Notes under the pieces: generated by a model
What the model was told of the DNA's origin: nothing
Seen by the model: only the letters and a program-made list of their open reading frames with translations
Databases searched by the model: none
Part shown: positions 1 to 9,298 of the stretch, in pieces
How the letters are laid out: the number at the start of each line of letters is the position of its first letter
How positions within the stretch are numbered: the stretch's first letter is position 1
Made by a program: the position numbers and the translations under genes
Assembly: GCA_024663395.1 (NCBI GenBank)
Contig: JANFAH010000023.1
Span: 124,001-188,000, forward strand
DNA: 64,000 nucleotides
Direction: 5' to 3'
Source: Pisolithus tinctorius
Taxonomy: Eukaryota; Basidiomycota; Agaricomycetes; Boletales; Pisolithaceae

Positions 1-430
1 GCTGTGCCGCGTTGCACTAGGATTTGTCATCAACACACCACCCGTACTTCCCACGCACGTGACGCGTCATCCCCGACACCTCTCGTCGCCGTTGTCGACA
101 GCGAGCTCGTATATCTCAACAACCACACAACGCGCAAACATCGGACTTTCACGGCCGTATAGTACTCATGTTTAGCTAGTGTTCTGTAACATATTACTAA
201 TTACCACTGGATACTAAGTACTAAGCTACCAGAGTGGTGCCGCGTCGCACTGGGCTTTGTCATCAACGCCCACCCGTACTTCCCACGCACGTGACGTGTC
301 ATCCCCGACACCTCTCGTCGCCGTTGTCGACAGCGAGCTCACATATCTCAACAACTACACAATGCACAAACATCGGAATTTCACGAACATGTAGTATTCA
401 TACGCAGCTAGTGCTCTGTCACATGAAATC
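1..430 (+). repeat. Tandem direct repeat, two units offset by 233 bp
   Basis: The stretch starting at base 1 recurs from 234 with clear similarity through about 190 bp (shared blocks such as CCCGTACTTCCCACGCACGT and CCTCTCGTCGCCGTTGTCGA). The first unit is rich in CpG. The second has lost some of them as TG or CA (CGCGCAAACA against TGCACAAACA). It lies just downstream of the 3' end of the minus-strand KDZ gene, so it may be the 3' end region of that element or neighbouring host sequence. No convincing gene lies in it. Confidence 0.8.
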
Positions 431-483
431 CCATATTCTCGCCAAAGTCAACTGATGCAAGGATATTTAAGTAATTTATCTAC

Positions 484-2095
484 TTATGTGTCCGTAGTAA
501 CACTTAGGATATGCTGCAATGCCTCGCATTGCTCCTCCAAATCATCCCCATGATCATCGTCAAGGTCTTCATTGGCCTCCTCTTCGCCATCATCTGTACA
601 AATAGGTGGGGATGACAATATGGACCATATAGGGACCTGCTGTGGGACATGTGCGCTATCCCCTGGGCCATGTGATACGCTAATGCCAGGGGTTAGGGTA
701 CCCCTGAATCCAGGGAGATGGGATATTTTTTCGAGGGTACGGAGGTGCAATGGGGTGAATTGGGAGTGGATGGCACGGTACCTAGAAATTTGGTATGCAA
801 GCGTGGGGTTGGTATCCTGGTAGAGGGCTTCACAAGCCTGGAGGTAGCGGTCTTTGTCAATAAGATATGTAACAACACGATGGATCTCCACATTCAGGTG
901 AACCACTTCTTCCTCAGCCTGGCATAACTTGAAATACATGTTTATGGCGAGGTGGGCAGTGGGTGACACCCATGGGCAGGTCGATATGTCCTTCCATGTA
1001 TCTCTGAGAAGGTCAAAGTCAGCTAGAAATGTGTACTCAACAACCTCCTCAAATTCCAGTGTCCGATGGCCGAGGACTTTGGCTGCAGCATTATATTGGG
1101 AGAGGGCAGCCCGGATGGCAGCTGAGCATGTTTGCAAGGCCTTGCCAATGTGCTTATGAAGTTTATAGCCTGCAATCATCAGTGCGATACAAATTCGACT
1201 AGGGTGGACTTACCAGTGCCAGACTGGTTCATCTTTGACAGCTCGAAGATCCTTGACACAACCAATCGCTCAACGTTATCCAGTGCCTGTTGATATTTTC
1301 AATTGGCGACCAGGCGGGCTGCCACCTGCCATTCCTTGTCCTCCAGTACCCAGTGGCGTGTTATCTTGAGGTGTCCCTCGAGCTCCTGTACAGCCTTCAA
1401 GTCCTTTTTGTAGTTCTCTTGGGCATGGCGGTGCACGGTCTCTGCTTTCCTTGTCGCACTGCTATCACTCTGAGGGGATGCTGCATTGTTAGCCATAATG
1501 ACAGTCCATGTAGATAGGATCGACTCGAGGTGTTTGCTAAATTTACTGATAGTCAGAACGCTAACCTCTCTATGTAATAGTGCCTACCTGCTCCCAGCTA
1601 GATTTACAAGCCATTGCCAATATTCCATCTGCAGCGTTTCTTCCACAGGCTCGCACAGGAGGGACCCAAGATATTCACATTCTTCGTCCAACCAAAGCTT
1701 AAAGGTGTCAGGGTCGCTTACTCCTAGCTCGTGCATCAGCCGTTCGAGGGTCAGGCAGCCATTAGAAAGAAGATTGAGGGCTTGTTTGTAGTTATTCAGT
1801 AAGAACTTTGCTGCTTAGGATTAGATATGTCGAGATGGGTAAGGTTAATTACTTACTGAGATTTGCATACACTTCCAGTTTGTCATTGTGTTCAAAATAG
1901 CATGCAATTGCCTGCCTTCTGTGAAAAATTGATGTGTATCAAGTAGACAGCGCAAGGGCATTGCTCTTTGAAAAAGCCCTCTCGCAACCTTCGAGATCTT
2001 CGAGTCTGAGACCTTCGACATAGGTTGTGAGGTTGTCTAACTGACATAGCCTGTTATGAGCATGGCCATGGAATGCATTAACAAGAGACGTATAG
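484..2095 (-). pseudogene. KDZ (Kyakuja-Dileera-Zisupton) transposase, C-terminal part, truncated and with a nonsense codon
   Basis: Read on the minus strand from 2095 down, this gives the C-terminal half of a basidiomycete KDZ transposase. Recognisable blocks in order are VNAFHGHAHNRLCQL, the FHRRQAIA.YFEHND region, NNYKQAL...LMHELGV, then KYQQALDNVERLVVSRIFEL and SKMNQSGTGYKLHKHIGKAL, and finally EFEEVVEYTFLADFDLLRD with an acidic tail. Four exons fit (about 1857-2095, 1588-1813, 1214-1480, 484-1169), joined by introns with GT and AG ends; the last intron is 1170-1213. An in-frame TGA at 1299-1301 sits where the family has Arg, as expected from CGA to TGA. Family members are usually near 1000 aa, so the catalytic N-terminal half is missing; similarity stops abruptly near 2095, where repeat sequence begins. 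Family assignment is from remembered motifs. Confidence 0.8.
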
Positions 2096-2540
2096 TTGAG
2101 TGATCATGCATGCTCGCCCAGGACACTAGATGCCAGAGTGGTCTTGAATCAACAGCTGATGTCATATCCACTGCCCAGATCTTTTAATAATCTACTTTCC
2201 AGACTCCACCCTTGCCTCTGCATGCAACCTATCCTCCTGATCCAAGAAGGATGCCCCATCCTACTGGTCAGGACTGCCTCTTTGGGAAAAGAGTTCACAC
2301 AGGTCCTTCCTAAAAAGGAAGGTGGTCATGACTGTCCAGTCAAGACCAGTCCTGACTGCCCCCATTGCTGGCCTTGAGCCTTCCCAGATGGATCATGCAG
2401 ATACCTCTTGTATAGGAAATTGGTCATGGATCATCCAGTCATGACCCAAAAATTGCTGGCCTAGAATGTTTGCAGACAGTTCATGCAGATACCCCTTGTA
2501 TAGGGAGATGGTCCAGTGATCTCTGAAAGGCTGCCTAACC
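2096..2540. repeat. Degenerate tandem repeat region 5' of the truncated KDZ gene
   Basis: No gene is supported. Two loosely repeated units of about 88 bp begin with TTGCTGGCC near 2365 and 2453 and share ATGCAGATACC and TTGTATAGG. At 2184 lies TAATAATCTACTTTCC, the same start motif that begins the 5' regions of the zinc-finger elements at 2817, 12454 and 42013. The text around 2228-2262 (ATCCAAGAAGGATGCCCC) recurs inverted near 58905-58925. Confidence 0.55.
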
Positions 2541-2793
2541 CTGTCCCCAAGGTCCAGGATGACCAGGAAACCATTGGTGGACATGGTAGTGAGTCCAGTG
2601 ATCCCTGAAAGGCAAGATGGGTCTGGTCAGGACTAGTCCTGACCAGGTGATTCTGCTCCTTATGCCTGTCCCCAAGGTTGAGGATGACCAGGAAACCATT
2701 GTTGGACATGGTAGGGAGTCCAGTGATCACTGAAAGGTGACTGGTCAGGACTGGTCAGGACTAGTCCTGACCAGGCACTTCTGCTCCCTATGC
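2541..2793. repeat. Two tandem units of about 125 bp, each with a 24-bp perfect palindrome
   Basis: CTGTCCCCAAGG starts units at 2541 and 2666, and a third begins at 2794 and breaks into other sequence. Each unit carries CAGGAAACCATTG and ends with a perfect palindrome built from half-site CTGGTCAGGACT and its complement (2623-2646 and 2751-2774). The second unit duplicates part of the half-site once more (2741-2750). These could be iterated binding sites in the 5' region of an element. Confidence 0.75.
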
Positions 2794-2816
2794 CTGTCCC
2801 CCAGGTCTAGGATGAC

Positions 2817-3345
2817 CTAATAATCTGCTTTCCAGAGTCCACCCTCACCTCCACATGAAACCTGCACAGCCACTGCAAGCAACCCACACAGCCACTGAAT
2901 GCAACCTCCATATAAGGAAATGCACACCCACAGAGAGTAGTGAAAATAAGCAGCTGGTTGCTTATCTGGATTGAAGATGATAGGAAGTTGATTAACAAAA
3001 AAGCAGATTACCAAAATATGTAGTAGACACAGCTACTCATTGCAACTGCCTGAAACATAGGTGACTGGTTGCTTATCTGGATGCAATGGGAGTGAAGTAG
3101 CAAGAAGGCAGCTGACTACTCAGTGCCTAGTGACAGCTGGGAAGAACAAGCTGATTATCTGAACAAGTCAGACACTAGTACTGAATGCAACTAACACAGC
3201 CACTCATTGTGACTGCCTGCAAAATGGGTGACCAGTTTCTTATTTGACTTGTGGCAGAAAGTAAGAAAACCACTGAGCAGGTTGAAGGTAGTTGCCTAAT
3301 CAGGACATCTAAATGGGGATGACACACACATTGGGTAGTTTGAGC
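2817..3345 (+). repeat. 5' region of a zinc-finger element (A family), without its gene
   Basis: This stretch parallels 12454-13015, which directly precedes the zinc-finger gene of element A. Both begin TAATAATCT and share short iterons (ACAGCCACT followed by a GCAACC block), the GCTTATCTGGATGCA motif, the GACTACT...TAGTGACAGCTGG stretch, GACTTGTGGCAGAAA, GAAGGTAGTTGCCTAAT and AAATGGGGATGACAC. It also holds the element-A palindrome at 2948-2963 and a variant at 3059-3074. Similarity ends near 3345 and no coding exon follows, so this is an orphan promoter-like copy. Confidence 0.75.
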
Positions 3346-4239
3346 CCCTGTAGGGTCAATTCTCAGCTGACCCTACACCTAACCCCATGCACTTCCTATT
3401 TGGGTGCTGGGGTTCTGTATATGGCAACAGAGCCCCTATTGCATCATAAGGAGGGTGGGTGATCATGTGATGGCACCTGTGGCCATCCAGGATGGCCATC
3501 TGCACCACAGGCCCATGATCATGTGACCCCACCTCCATCATGCAGCATGGCCATCCCACACTGTGGTGTGCAGGTGACATGATCAAAGTGCACTTGCACC
3601 ACTTGGCCATCCAAGAGGGCCATCCCACACCATGGGCACCAGTCATGTGACTGAAATGCCTGTATGTGGATGGCCATCCAAGACAGCCACATGAGGCACA
3701 GACATGATGCTACTAATTGCATCACATGCCATATCATATATGAGTGCAGCAATACAAGTATATTTGATGTCATCTGTAATACCTATGGGCAATGTGTTTA
3801 CATTAAGGAGATGATTGGACAGATATGTGGCCATCTGACACTTGTCACCCACATTGCATGATTGGATACAGCTGGCTGTCCAAGATGGCTAATGTACACT
3901 CTCAATACCCATGTACAATAAATATCTGCTGCTCATTCTCACTGTCAGTGGCCTAGTCCCAGGTGTCTATATGGTTATCTGGACAGTAAGGCCCATGATC
4001 ACATGCACTCACCCTTGGTGGTGCAGTGTGGCTGTCTTAGATGGCAATCCAACACCACAGGTATGTAGGTCACATGACCCCACCCTTGACTGTGTAGTGT
4101 GGCTGTCTTGGACAGCCACCCCTGCACCATAGGCACCTGGTTCATGCAACTGAAGTGCCAGTATATGGATGGCCATCCAAGTCAGCCACCTGTGGCACAG
4201 GAATGATGCTACAATTACATCACAAGAAATGAAATGCCA
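3346..4239. repeat. Gene-free stretch with dispersed hairpin motifs
   Basis: I see no gene. The stretch carries repeated short inverted repeats: GGCCATCCAGGATGGCC at 3481-3497, TGGCCATCCAAGACAGCCA at 3671-3689 and a 21-bp perfect hairpin (GTGGCTGTC, TTG, GACAGCCAC) at 4099-4119, plus weaker copies. Each is followed by similar text (a cagg-cac-catgtgac pattern). The same hairpin family recurs at 8.6-9.0 kb and 11.9-12.1 kb. Confidence 0.65.
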
Positions 4240-4263
4240 TACATTGGCTCAAAAAACTGTCCA

Positions 4264-5332
4264 TGTCATGACTGTGCATTCATCCTGAGTCCTCACTTAC
4301 TCCACACCCTTTTCTGCTGGTCATTCACTCACTCTGCACCAACTCTGCCCACCTTCTATCATTTATGAACCATCTCTGCTCTGACTGCTGTCAGACTTAT
4401 TCTGCTCTCCTACCAGACTGCATAGACCATTCTCTGAGGAGTCATGTGACCACCCTTCGGACTTCTCCCTGACAGCACACAGTCAGGTACTCTGCAGTGT
4501 GCACACCACATGGTCCAGCACCTGGACTGTTCCCTTTTTGGGATGTACTATGTTACCCATTTGTATGTCCTCCATCTACCCTTCATTCATTGTCTAGGAA
4601 GTTTTACTTGAAATTTGACAAGTCTCCATTTGTCAGTTCTGATTCTGATTACTGCACCCCCATGGTAGTATAAAAGCATGTATCATACTCCACTGTTCTT
4701 CAGTATGAATATCAACTTAGTTCCTACTCCTTCTGTCTCCATCTTCTGCAGAGTTATCTCCAACTTTCCATCTGTGCTCTCCCTCTGAAATACAAGGGCT
4801 GAGATCATGCAAGGGGGTAGTGCTGAAGGATTAGTGATTTGAGAGTGAGATGGGAGAGACAGAATCTGAGGGGAATGAGTAAGACCAGAGGGGCTTCTAT
4901 AGCCTGAGCAAATGATGAAGGTGATGTCTGGGGACTTCTATGGCAGTCTGTAGGCTCAACTTCAAACTTCTTCTCATCTTGGGGTGACTCATCTATTGTT
5001 TTAAAAAAACTAAGTACAGCAAGTACTAGGTAGGGCTGACTAAGCAACCCAAAAAGCGAAATTCTAAGTACCACTAACAGAAGAACACCTAGAATGAAAA
5101 CTAAATAAAAAGAACAAAATAAAACAATTACTCCAGTAGGGAAATTACATTCCATACAGTGCATGAGCTAAACCCAATGCCCTCACTCTGCCCCACCTTT
5201 GTCTCAGCAGACTTCACCCCTGCCAACACTCTGCCAGTTGGAGTTCAATTCTTTCCTGTTGGACTTGCTTCTGAACCTCTCTCCAGACCTTATCTAGTGT
5301 CAGAGTTGGTCAGAGTAGGCCTGGACTTGACA
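4264..5332 (+). mobile_element. Solo LTR, 1069 bp, TGTCA...TGACA ends, target duplication GTCCA
   Basis: The LTR starts TGTCATGACTGTGC and ends GACTTGACA. It is flanked by GTCCA at 4259-4263 and 5333-5337, the 5-bp duplication typical of LTR retrotransposons. It sits inside the left terminal repeat of the foldback element, whose sequence resumes exactly after the duplication. A TATA-like AGTATAAAAGC lies near 4669. The first 430 bp are shared with 20143-20560 and the first 215 bp with 31700-31915. The open frame at 4805-5164 (minus) is not conserved in the other copies, and I do not call it a gene. Confidence 0.85.
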
Positions 5333-5564
5333 GTCCACATGTTTGTATGCTTTACATTAGTTATGACTAAGCACAATAACCCCTAACCCTAGCCCTAAGC
5401 CATGAGTGTATGAAATAAGATACCTACTCTTGGCTTTCTATTGGTCCATGAATCAAGTGATTTGGATAGGAATTGATAGAATAGCAGCCATTTGAAAATG
5501 GCATGTCATGTGGACAGTTTTTTGACTTAAAGTTTTGATGACATTGTTTGGAGTTGAACAACAT

Positions 5565-5876
5565 TTAAAATGCTGTGAGGTGCTTACTAATGCTCACATG
5601 GTATATCACATGGTCTATTTGATGATTTGTCATCATACAAACAATGCCAAACAATGAATTGGGACCATCAAGACTCCCTCTTCTGCCCCATCTCATGAAA
5701 CCATCCTCCTGGTCCATCTGGGCCATTGTGATTTTCTCAGAGTAATCCCCATAAATATTGGTGCCCACTACAGTAATGTCATCAGGGTATATGTCCAACA
5801 CAATCAAACCCTTAAATAATCTGCTTTCAGTCATCCCTGTGCTGTTTCCCCCACCCATACCTGACATGTTCTGCAA
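5565..5876 (-). CDS. Hypothetical 103-aa ORF in the left arm of the foldback element
   Basis: The frame starts MQNMSGMGGGN and ends near a Thr-Ala-Phe tail. It is nearly identical to the ORF on the opposite arm at 6338-6649 (visible differences: Leu/Phe and Lys/Glu near residue 20), because the two arms are inverted copies. There is no recognisable domain, signal peptide or membrane segment. Related sequence in the foldback copies at 43.7, 57.5 and 57.9 kb has no comparable frame, so the ORF may be fortuitous. A real product would be element-encoded and of unknown role. Confidence 0.25.
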   Translation of the reverse strand: MQNMSGMGGGNSTGMTESRLFKGLIVLDIYPDDITVVGTNIYGDYSEKITMAQMDQEDGFMRWGRRGSLDGPNSLFGIVCMMTNHQIDHVIYHVSISKHLTAF

Positions 5877-6337
5877 CTAATCAGTACTGAGGATACTGAA
5901 AAAGCCATGATGGTTAATCTGGCACTGTAAAACATGACCAACAATCCAATCACCTCTTATCTGGTGGGTTTCCACCTCAGGGGTGCTGGGTTGAGGGCTA
6001 GGGTGGACTAAAACTCTTCATTACAGTCCAGGTGCCCTGGGGAGGATAGTCCACTGAACTATTAGGAGGGAGATTCCATCACTCCATCCAGCCCTGAGTA
6101 TTACCTATGGTCTTATATAACCAAATCACCCATTCTCAGTCATCCACAGTCAGCTGAGAGCACAGTCTAGCCATGCTTCCCATGCCACCTGAAGTGCACA
6201 GGAATGTTTTGTCTCACCCTGGCATTGAAACTAGTGTGGTGAAAATGCACTGGTTAAAAGGTGTTTTGTTTGTTCATCATTTCCTGATGTGCTGGATTGA
6301 CCTCCATGGCCTTTCCAGCATTCTCAGTACTGATTAG

Positions 6338-6649
6338 TTGCAGAACATGTCAGGTATGGGTGGGGGAAACAGCACAGGGATGACTGAAAGCAGATTTTTT
6401 GAGGGTTTGATTGTGTTGGACATATACCCTGATGACATTACTGTAGTGGGCACCAATATTTATGGGGATTACTCTGAGAAAATCACAATGGCCCAGATGG
6501 ACCAGGAGGATGGTTTCATGAGATGGGGCAGAAGAGGGAGTCTTGATGGTCCCAATTCATTGTTTGGCATTGTTTGTATGATGACTAATCATCAAATAGA
6601 CCATGTGATATACCATGTGAGCATTAGTAAGCACCTCACAGCATTTTAA
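6338..6649 (+). CDS. Hypothetical 103-aa ORF in the right arm of the foldback element
   Basis: This is the mirror copy of the ORF at 5565-5876. It starts MQNMSGMGGGN, with a Gly-rich start, an IVLDIYPDDITVVGTNIY stretch in the middle and a His-rich end (TNHQIDHVIYHV). No family is recognised. The conservation reflects arm identity and is not by itself evidence of selection. Confidence 0.25.
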   Translation: MQNMSGMGGGNSTGMTESRFFEGLIVLDIYPDDITVVGTNIYGDYSEKITMAQMDQEDGFMRWGRRGSLDGPNSLFGIVCMMTNHQIDHVIYHVSISKHLTAF

Positions 6650-6970
6650 ATGTTGTTAAACTCCAAACAATGTCATCAAAACTTTAAGTCAAAAAACTGT
6701 CCACATGACATGCCATTTTCAAATGGCTGCTATTCTATCAATTCCTATCCAAATCACTTGATTCATGGACCAATAGAAAGCCAAGAGTAAGTACCTTATT
6801 TCATACACTCATGGCTTAGGGCTAGGGTTAGGGGTTATTGCATTTAGTCATAACTAATATAAAACATACAAACATGCAGACAGTTTTTTGAGCCACTGTA
6901 TATGACCTACATGCAGGAAATGCTAAGTGGCAACTATTGAGTGATGTGTTCACATTAAGCAGAGGACCAG

Positions 6971-8564
6971 TGTGAGTCAAAGTGTGGTTCAGTGGTGAAA
7001 ACCAACCAAAACCAACACACAAGACAATGAAAGTGAGTGGTGGTGTGCCTACACAGTACCTAGATGGTTGAACCTGTTATCTGGGTGGGCTTTTGCAAGC
7101 TACAACACTCAAAGACAAGTGCTGAGGGTTGGGGGTGCTCCTGACAAAGTAAATTGTGAACAAGAGGGGTTCCCTGACATCTTCTTCTTATTCAGCTATC
7201 TAAGTACAGTGATTTATATACAGTACAGGGGCATTGCCTATGGAAAACAAGGTGCAAATGCTTGGTAAGTGATTGGTAAGTGATAAGTAAGGAATGTAAG
7301 CAGTGGGTAATCATCTTAGAAAGCATTGGTAAGCATTGGTAAGGATAAGTAAGCCAAAAAGCAAAGAATCAGTAAGTAAGGTGAAAAGATTGGTAAGTAT
7401 TGGCAACAGGTGAGTCAAAGACATTCAGAATGTCAAAGTATGAGTCAAGTAATGTCAGGAACTGGGAAAGCACACTGGAATCACATTAGGGGGAGGCTGT
7501 GCATGTCACATCTTGAAGAGATCACTTCTGGGCCAAAGTGGGATGACAGAGAGGCAGTGCTGATCTGATGCTGATATAGTACATCCAAAAGTGGACAGGG
7601 TGAGTCAGATGTCAACAGGGGTCAAGCTTTGGGGGTCTGTGAGGTGACAGGAGCATAGGGGATCACAACTTCCCCCCCCAACTGTCCTCTCAGTGAAGTA
7701 AATAAAAACTTCATGAATGAGGCTCTGTTGGAAGAGAGGATGAAGGGGGAGCATCTTCTGCTGTATCTTGCAACAAGGAGGCAAGATATGCATCATACTC
7801 ATCATGGATGTGATCAGGGAGAGTGGAGAACAGTAGATTATACTGTAGCTGTCACAATTTTGGAAGAATGATGGACAAGACTGGTATGAAGACATTGCAG
7901 GGAGCAGGGAAGAAGGATCCATATGCTTCTTGGACTGGAGCAACTGAAATGACCACATAAGACCTTTCCAAGCAAATGACAGACCTGAGGTGACCAAAGA
8001 ACATCCTCCTAGAGGTCATACTGATGAAAAGAATGCACTGTCCAAGCTGGATGGGCTGAGAGGGAGCAGATGAGGATGGGATGTACCAGGATGCTTCAGG
8101 ACAGAAGCTGGTAGGAACTCCTGGCAGATATACATAGCCATGGTCCCTAGCAAAGGGGACACGTGAAATGATTGATGTGGTGGCAGCCATATCAGAAGAA
8201 TTAGCAAAATGAGCATCTTTTGGAGGGAGTGCTGTAGAAATGTGTGGAGTGTGTGAATCCTTTCCAATTTTGGAAGGTAGGGTTGCATGGCTGAGCACTA
8301 CAAGCAAGTGTGGGAATGGTGTTGGTATCTGTGGAATTGGTGGAGATATGTCAAAAGCCAGAATGCCATACATGAGTGCTTAAGAATTTTTATTGGCACT
8401 TAACTCACTTCCTTCCTTTTTCTTTAGCATTGACAACTTGTTCTTGTGTGAGGGATGGCTGCCAACATTTCTGGCTGTCCTTCTCTGCATGAGGGCTATG
8501 GTCTTCATCTCCATTCACCAGCTGCATCCATGTCCACCTCACCAAACACCTTTGGTGTGTGACA
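6971..8564 (-). mobile_element. LTR-like unit X1 (minus orientation)
   Basis: The right end TGTGACA and the left end TGTGAGTCAAAGTGTGG are the same termini as in units X2, X3 and X4. On the minus strand it runs TGTCACACACC ... TTTGACTCACA, the TG...CA pattern of LTRs. A TATA-like run on the minus strand is at 7211-7220. It contains a broken version (7605-8373, minus, with a frameshift near 7870) of the 222-aa frame that is open in X3, and a GTAAG-rich tract at 7265-7400. I see no matching target duplication. Its right end abuts hairpin-rich sequence. Confidence 0.65.
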
Positions 8565-9298
8565 TTAGCCTGATGTGTTGCCATCCCAGACAGCCATCTG
8601 CCACCAGACACTTGCATCATGTGATCTGATTCTTGTAATGCAGCTAGCTATCCAAGACAGCTAGAGTGCACCTCATATGCTTGATCATGTGATTAAACCC
8701 CATGTTGCAGGTGGCTGTCCAAGACAGCCAGAGATGTACCTCCACCACCCAATCACATGATCTACAACCTGCCTTGCAGGTGGCTGTCCAAGACAGCCAA
8801 ATGGTAATCTCATATACCAGCATACAATATATATTTGTTGCTCCTTATCACTGTCAGTAGTCTAGTCCCAGCTGTCCATATGGTCAATTGCCAGTTGGCT
8901 GTCTGGGCTGGTCAATGCTATCTGTCAATGTGCATGTCACATTGACACCAATGCCTACACTCCAGTGGCTGTCCAAGACAGCCATGTCCCCTCTGTGATG
9001 CATCATGCAATCTCAGCAGTGCCAGCAATGCTATTCATGATTGTATCAGATATGCAACCTGACTTCTAAGGGTTTGACTAAACACAATAAATTGATCATT
9101 GGTCTGATTGGAAACTCTGCAACTATACACTGGATCAACATGTTGATGCTGGCATGATCATGTGACATACATGAGGCCAATGTGTGACTATAAGAACAGA
9201 CCTCACATCAATTTGATCCTGCCTTCTCTTCTCTTCTCCCACCCACCATCTCAACTTCCTCTGATCATTATTTCATTTCTAGATTTACTTTGACTGGA
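8565..9298 (+). promoter_or_regulatory. Hairpin-rich region upstream of the SNF2-type gene
   Basis: There is no gene here. It carries the palindrome TGGCTGTCCAAGACAGCCA exactly at 8712-8730, 8781-8799 and 8966-8984, with degenerate copies near 8586 and 8649. A TATA-like ACTATAAGAAC lies at about 9188, some 110 bp before the likely start codon at 9299, and a CT-rich run (CTTCTCTTCTCTTCTCCC) follows it, as is usual for fungal transcription starts. I infer that this is the promoter of the gene that follows. Confidence 0.5.

Larger units (their letters stand above)
4242..6898. mobile_element. Foldback element with Tc1-type terminal inverted repeats, split by a solo LTR
   Basis: The ends read CATTGGCTCAAAAAACTGTC at 4242 and the inverse GAGCCACTG ending at 6898, flanked by TA on both sides (4240-4241, 6899-6900). 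That is the Tc1/mariner target duplication. Without the LTR insertion (4264-5332 plus its 5-bp duplication) the element is about 1.58 kb. Its two arms are near-perfect inverted copies over about 560 bp (5333-5880 against 6338-6898). The outer 210 bp match the terminal repeats of the Tc1 element at 21962-23567, so that transposase could mobilise it. The centre (5900-6330) is single copy here and is shared with the palindrome at 56.2-57.8 kb. Confidence 0.85.

Noticed and set aside
4805..5164. 119-aa minus-strand frame with hydrophobic N-terminus in the solo LTR
   Set aside because: It is not present in the other LTR copies and lies in a region without other coding signs.
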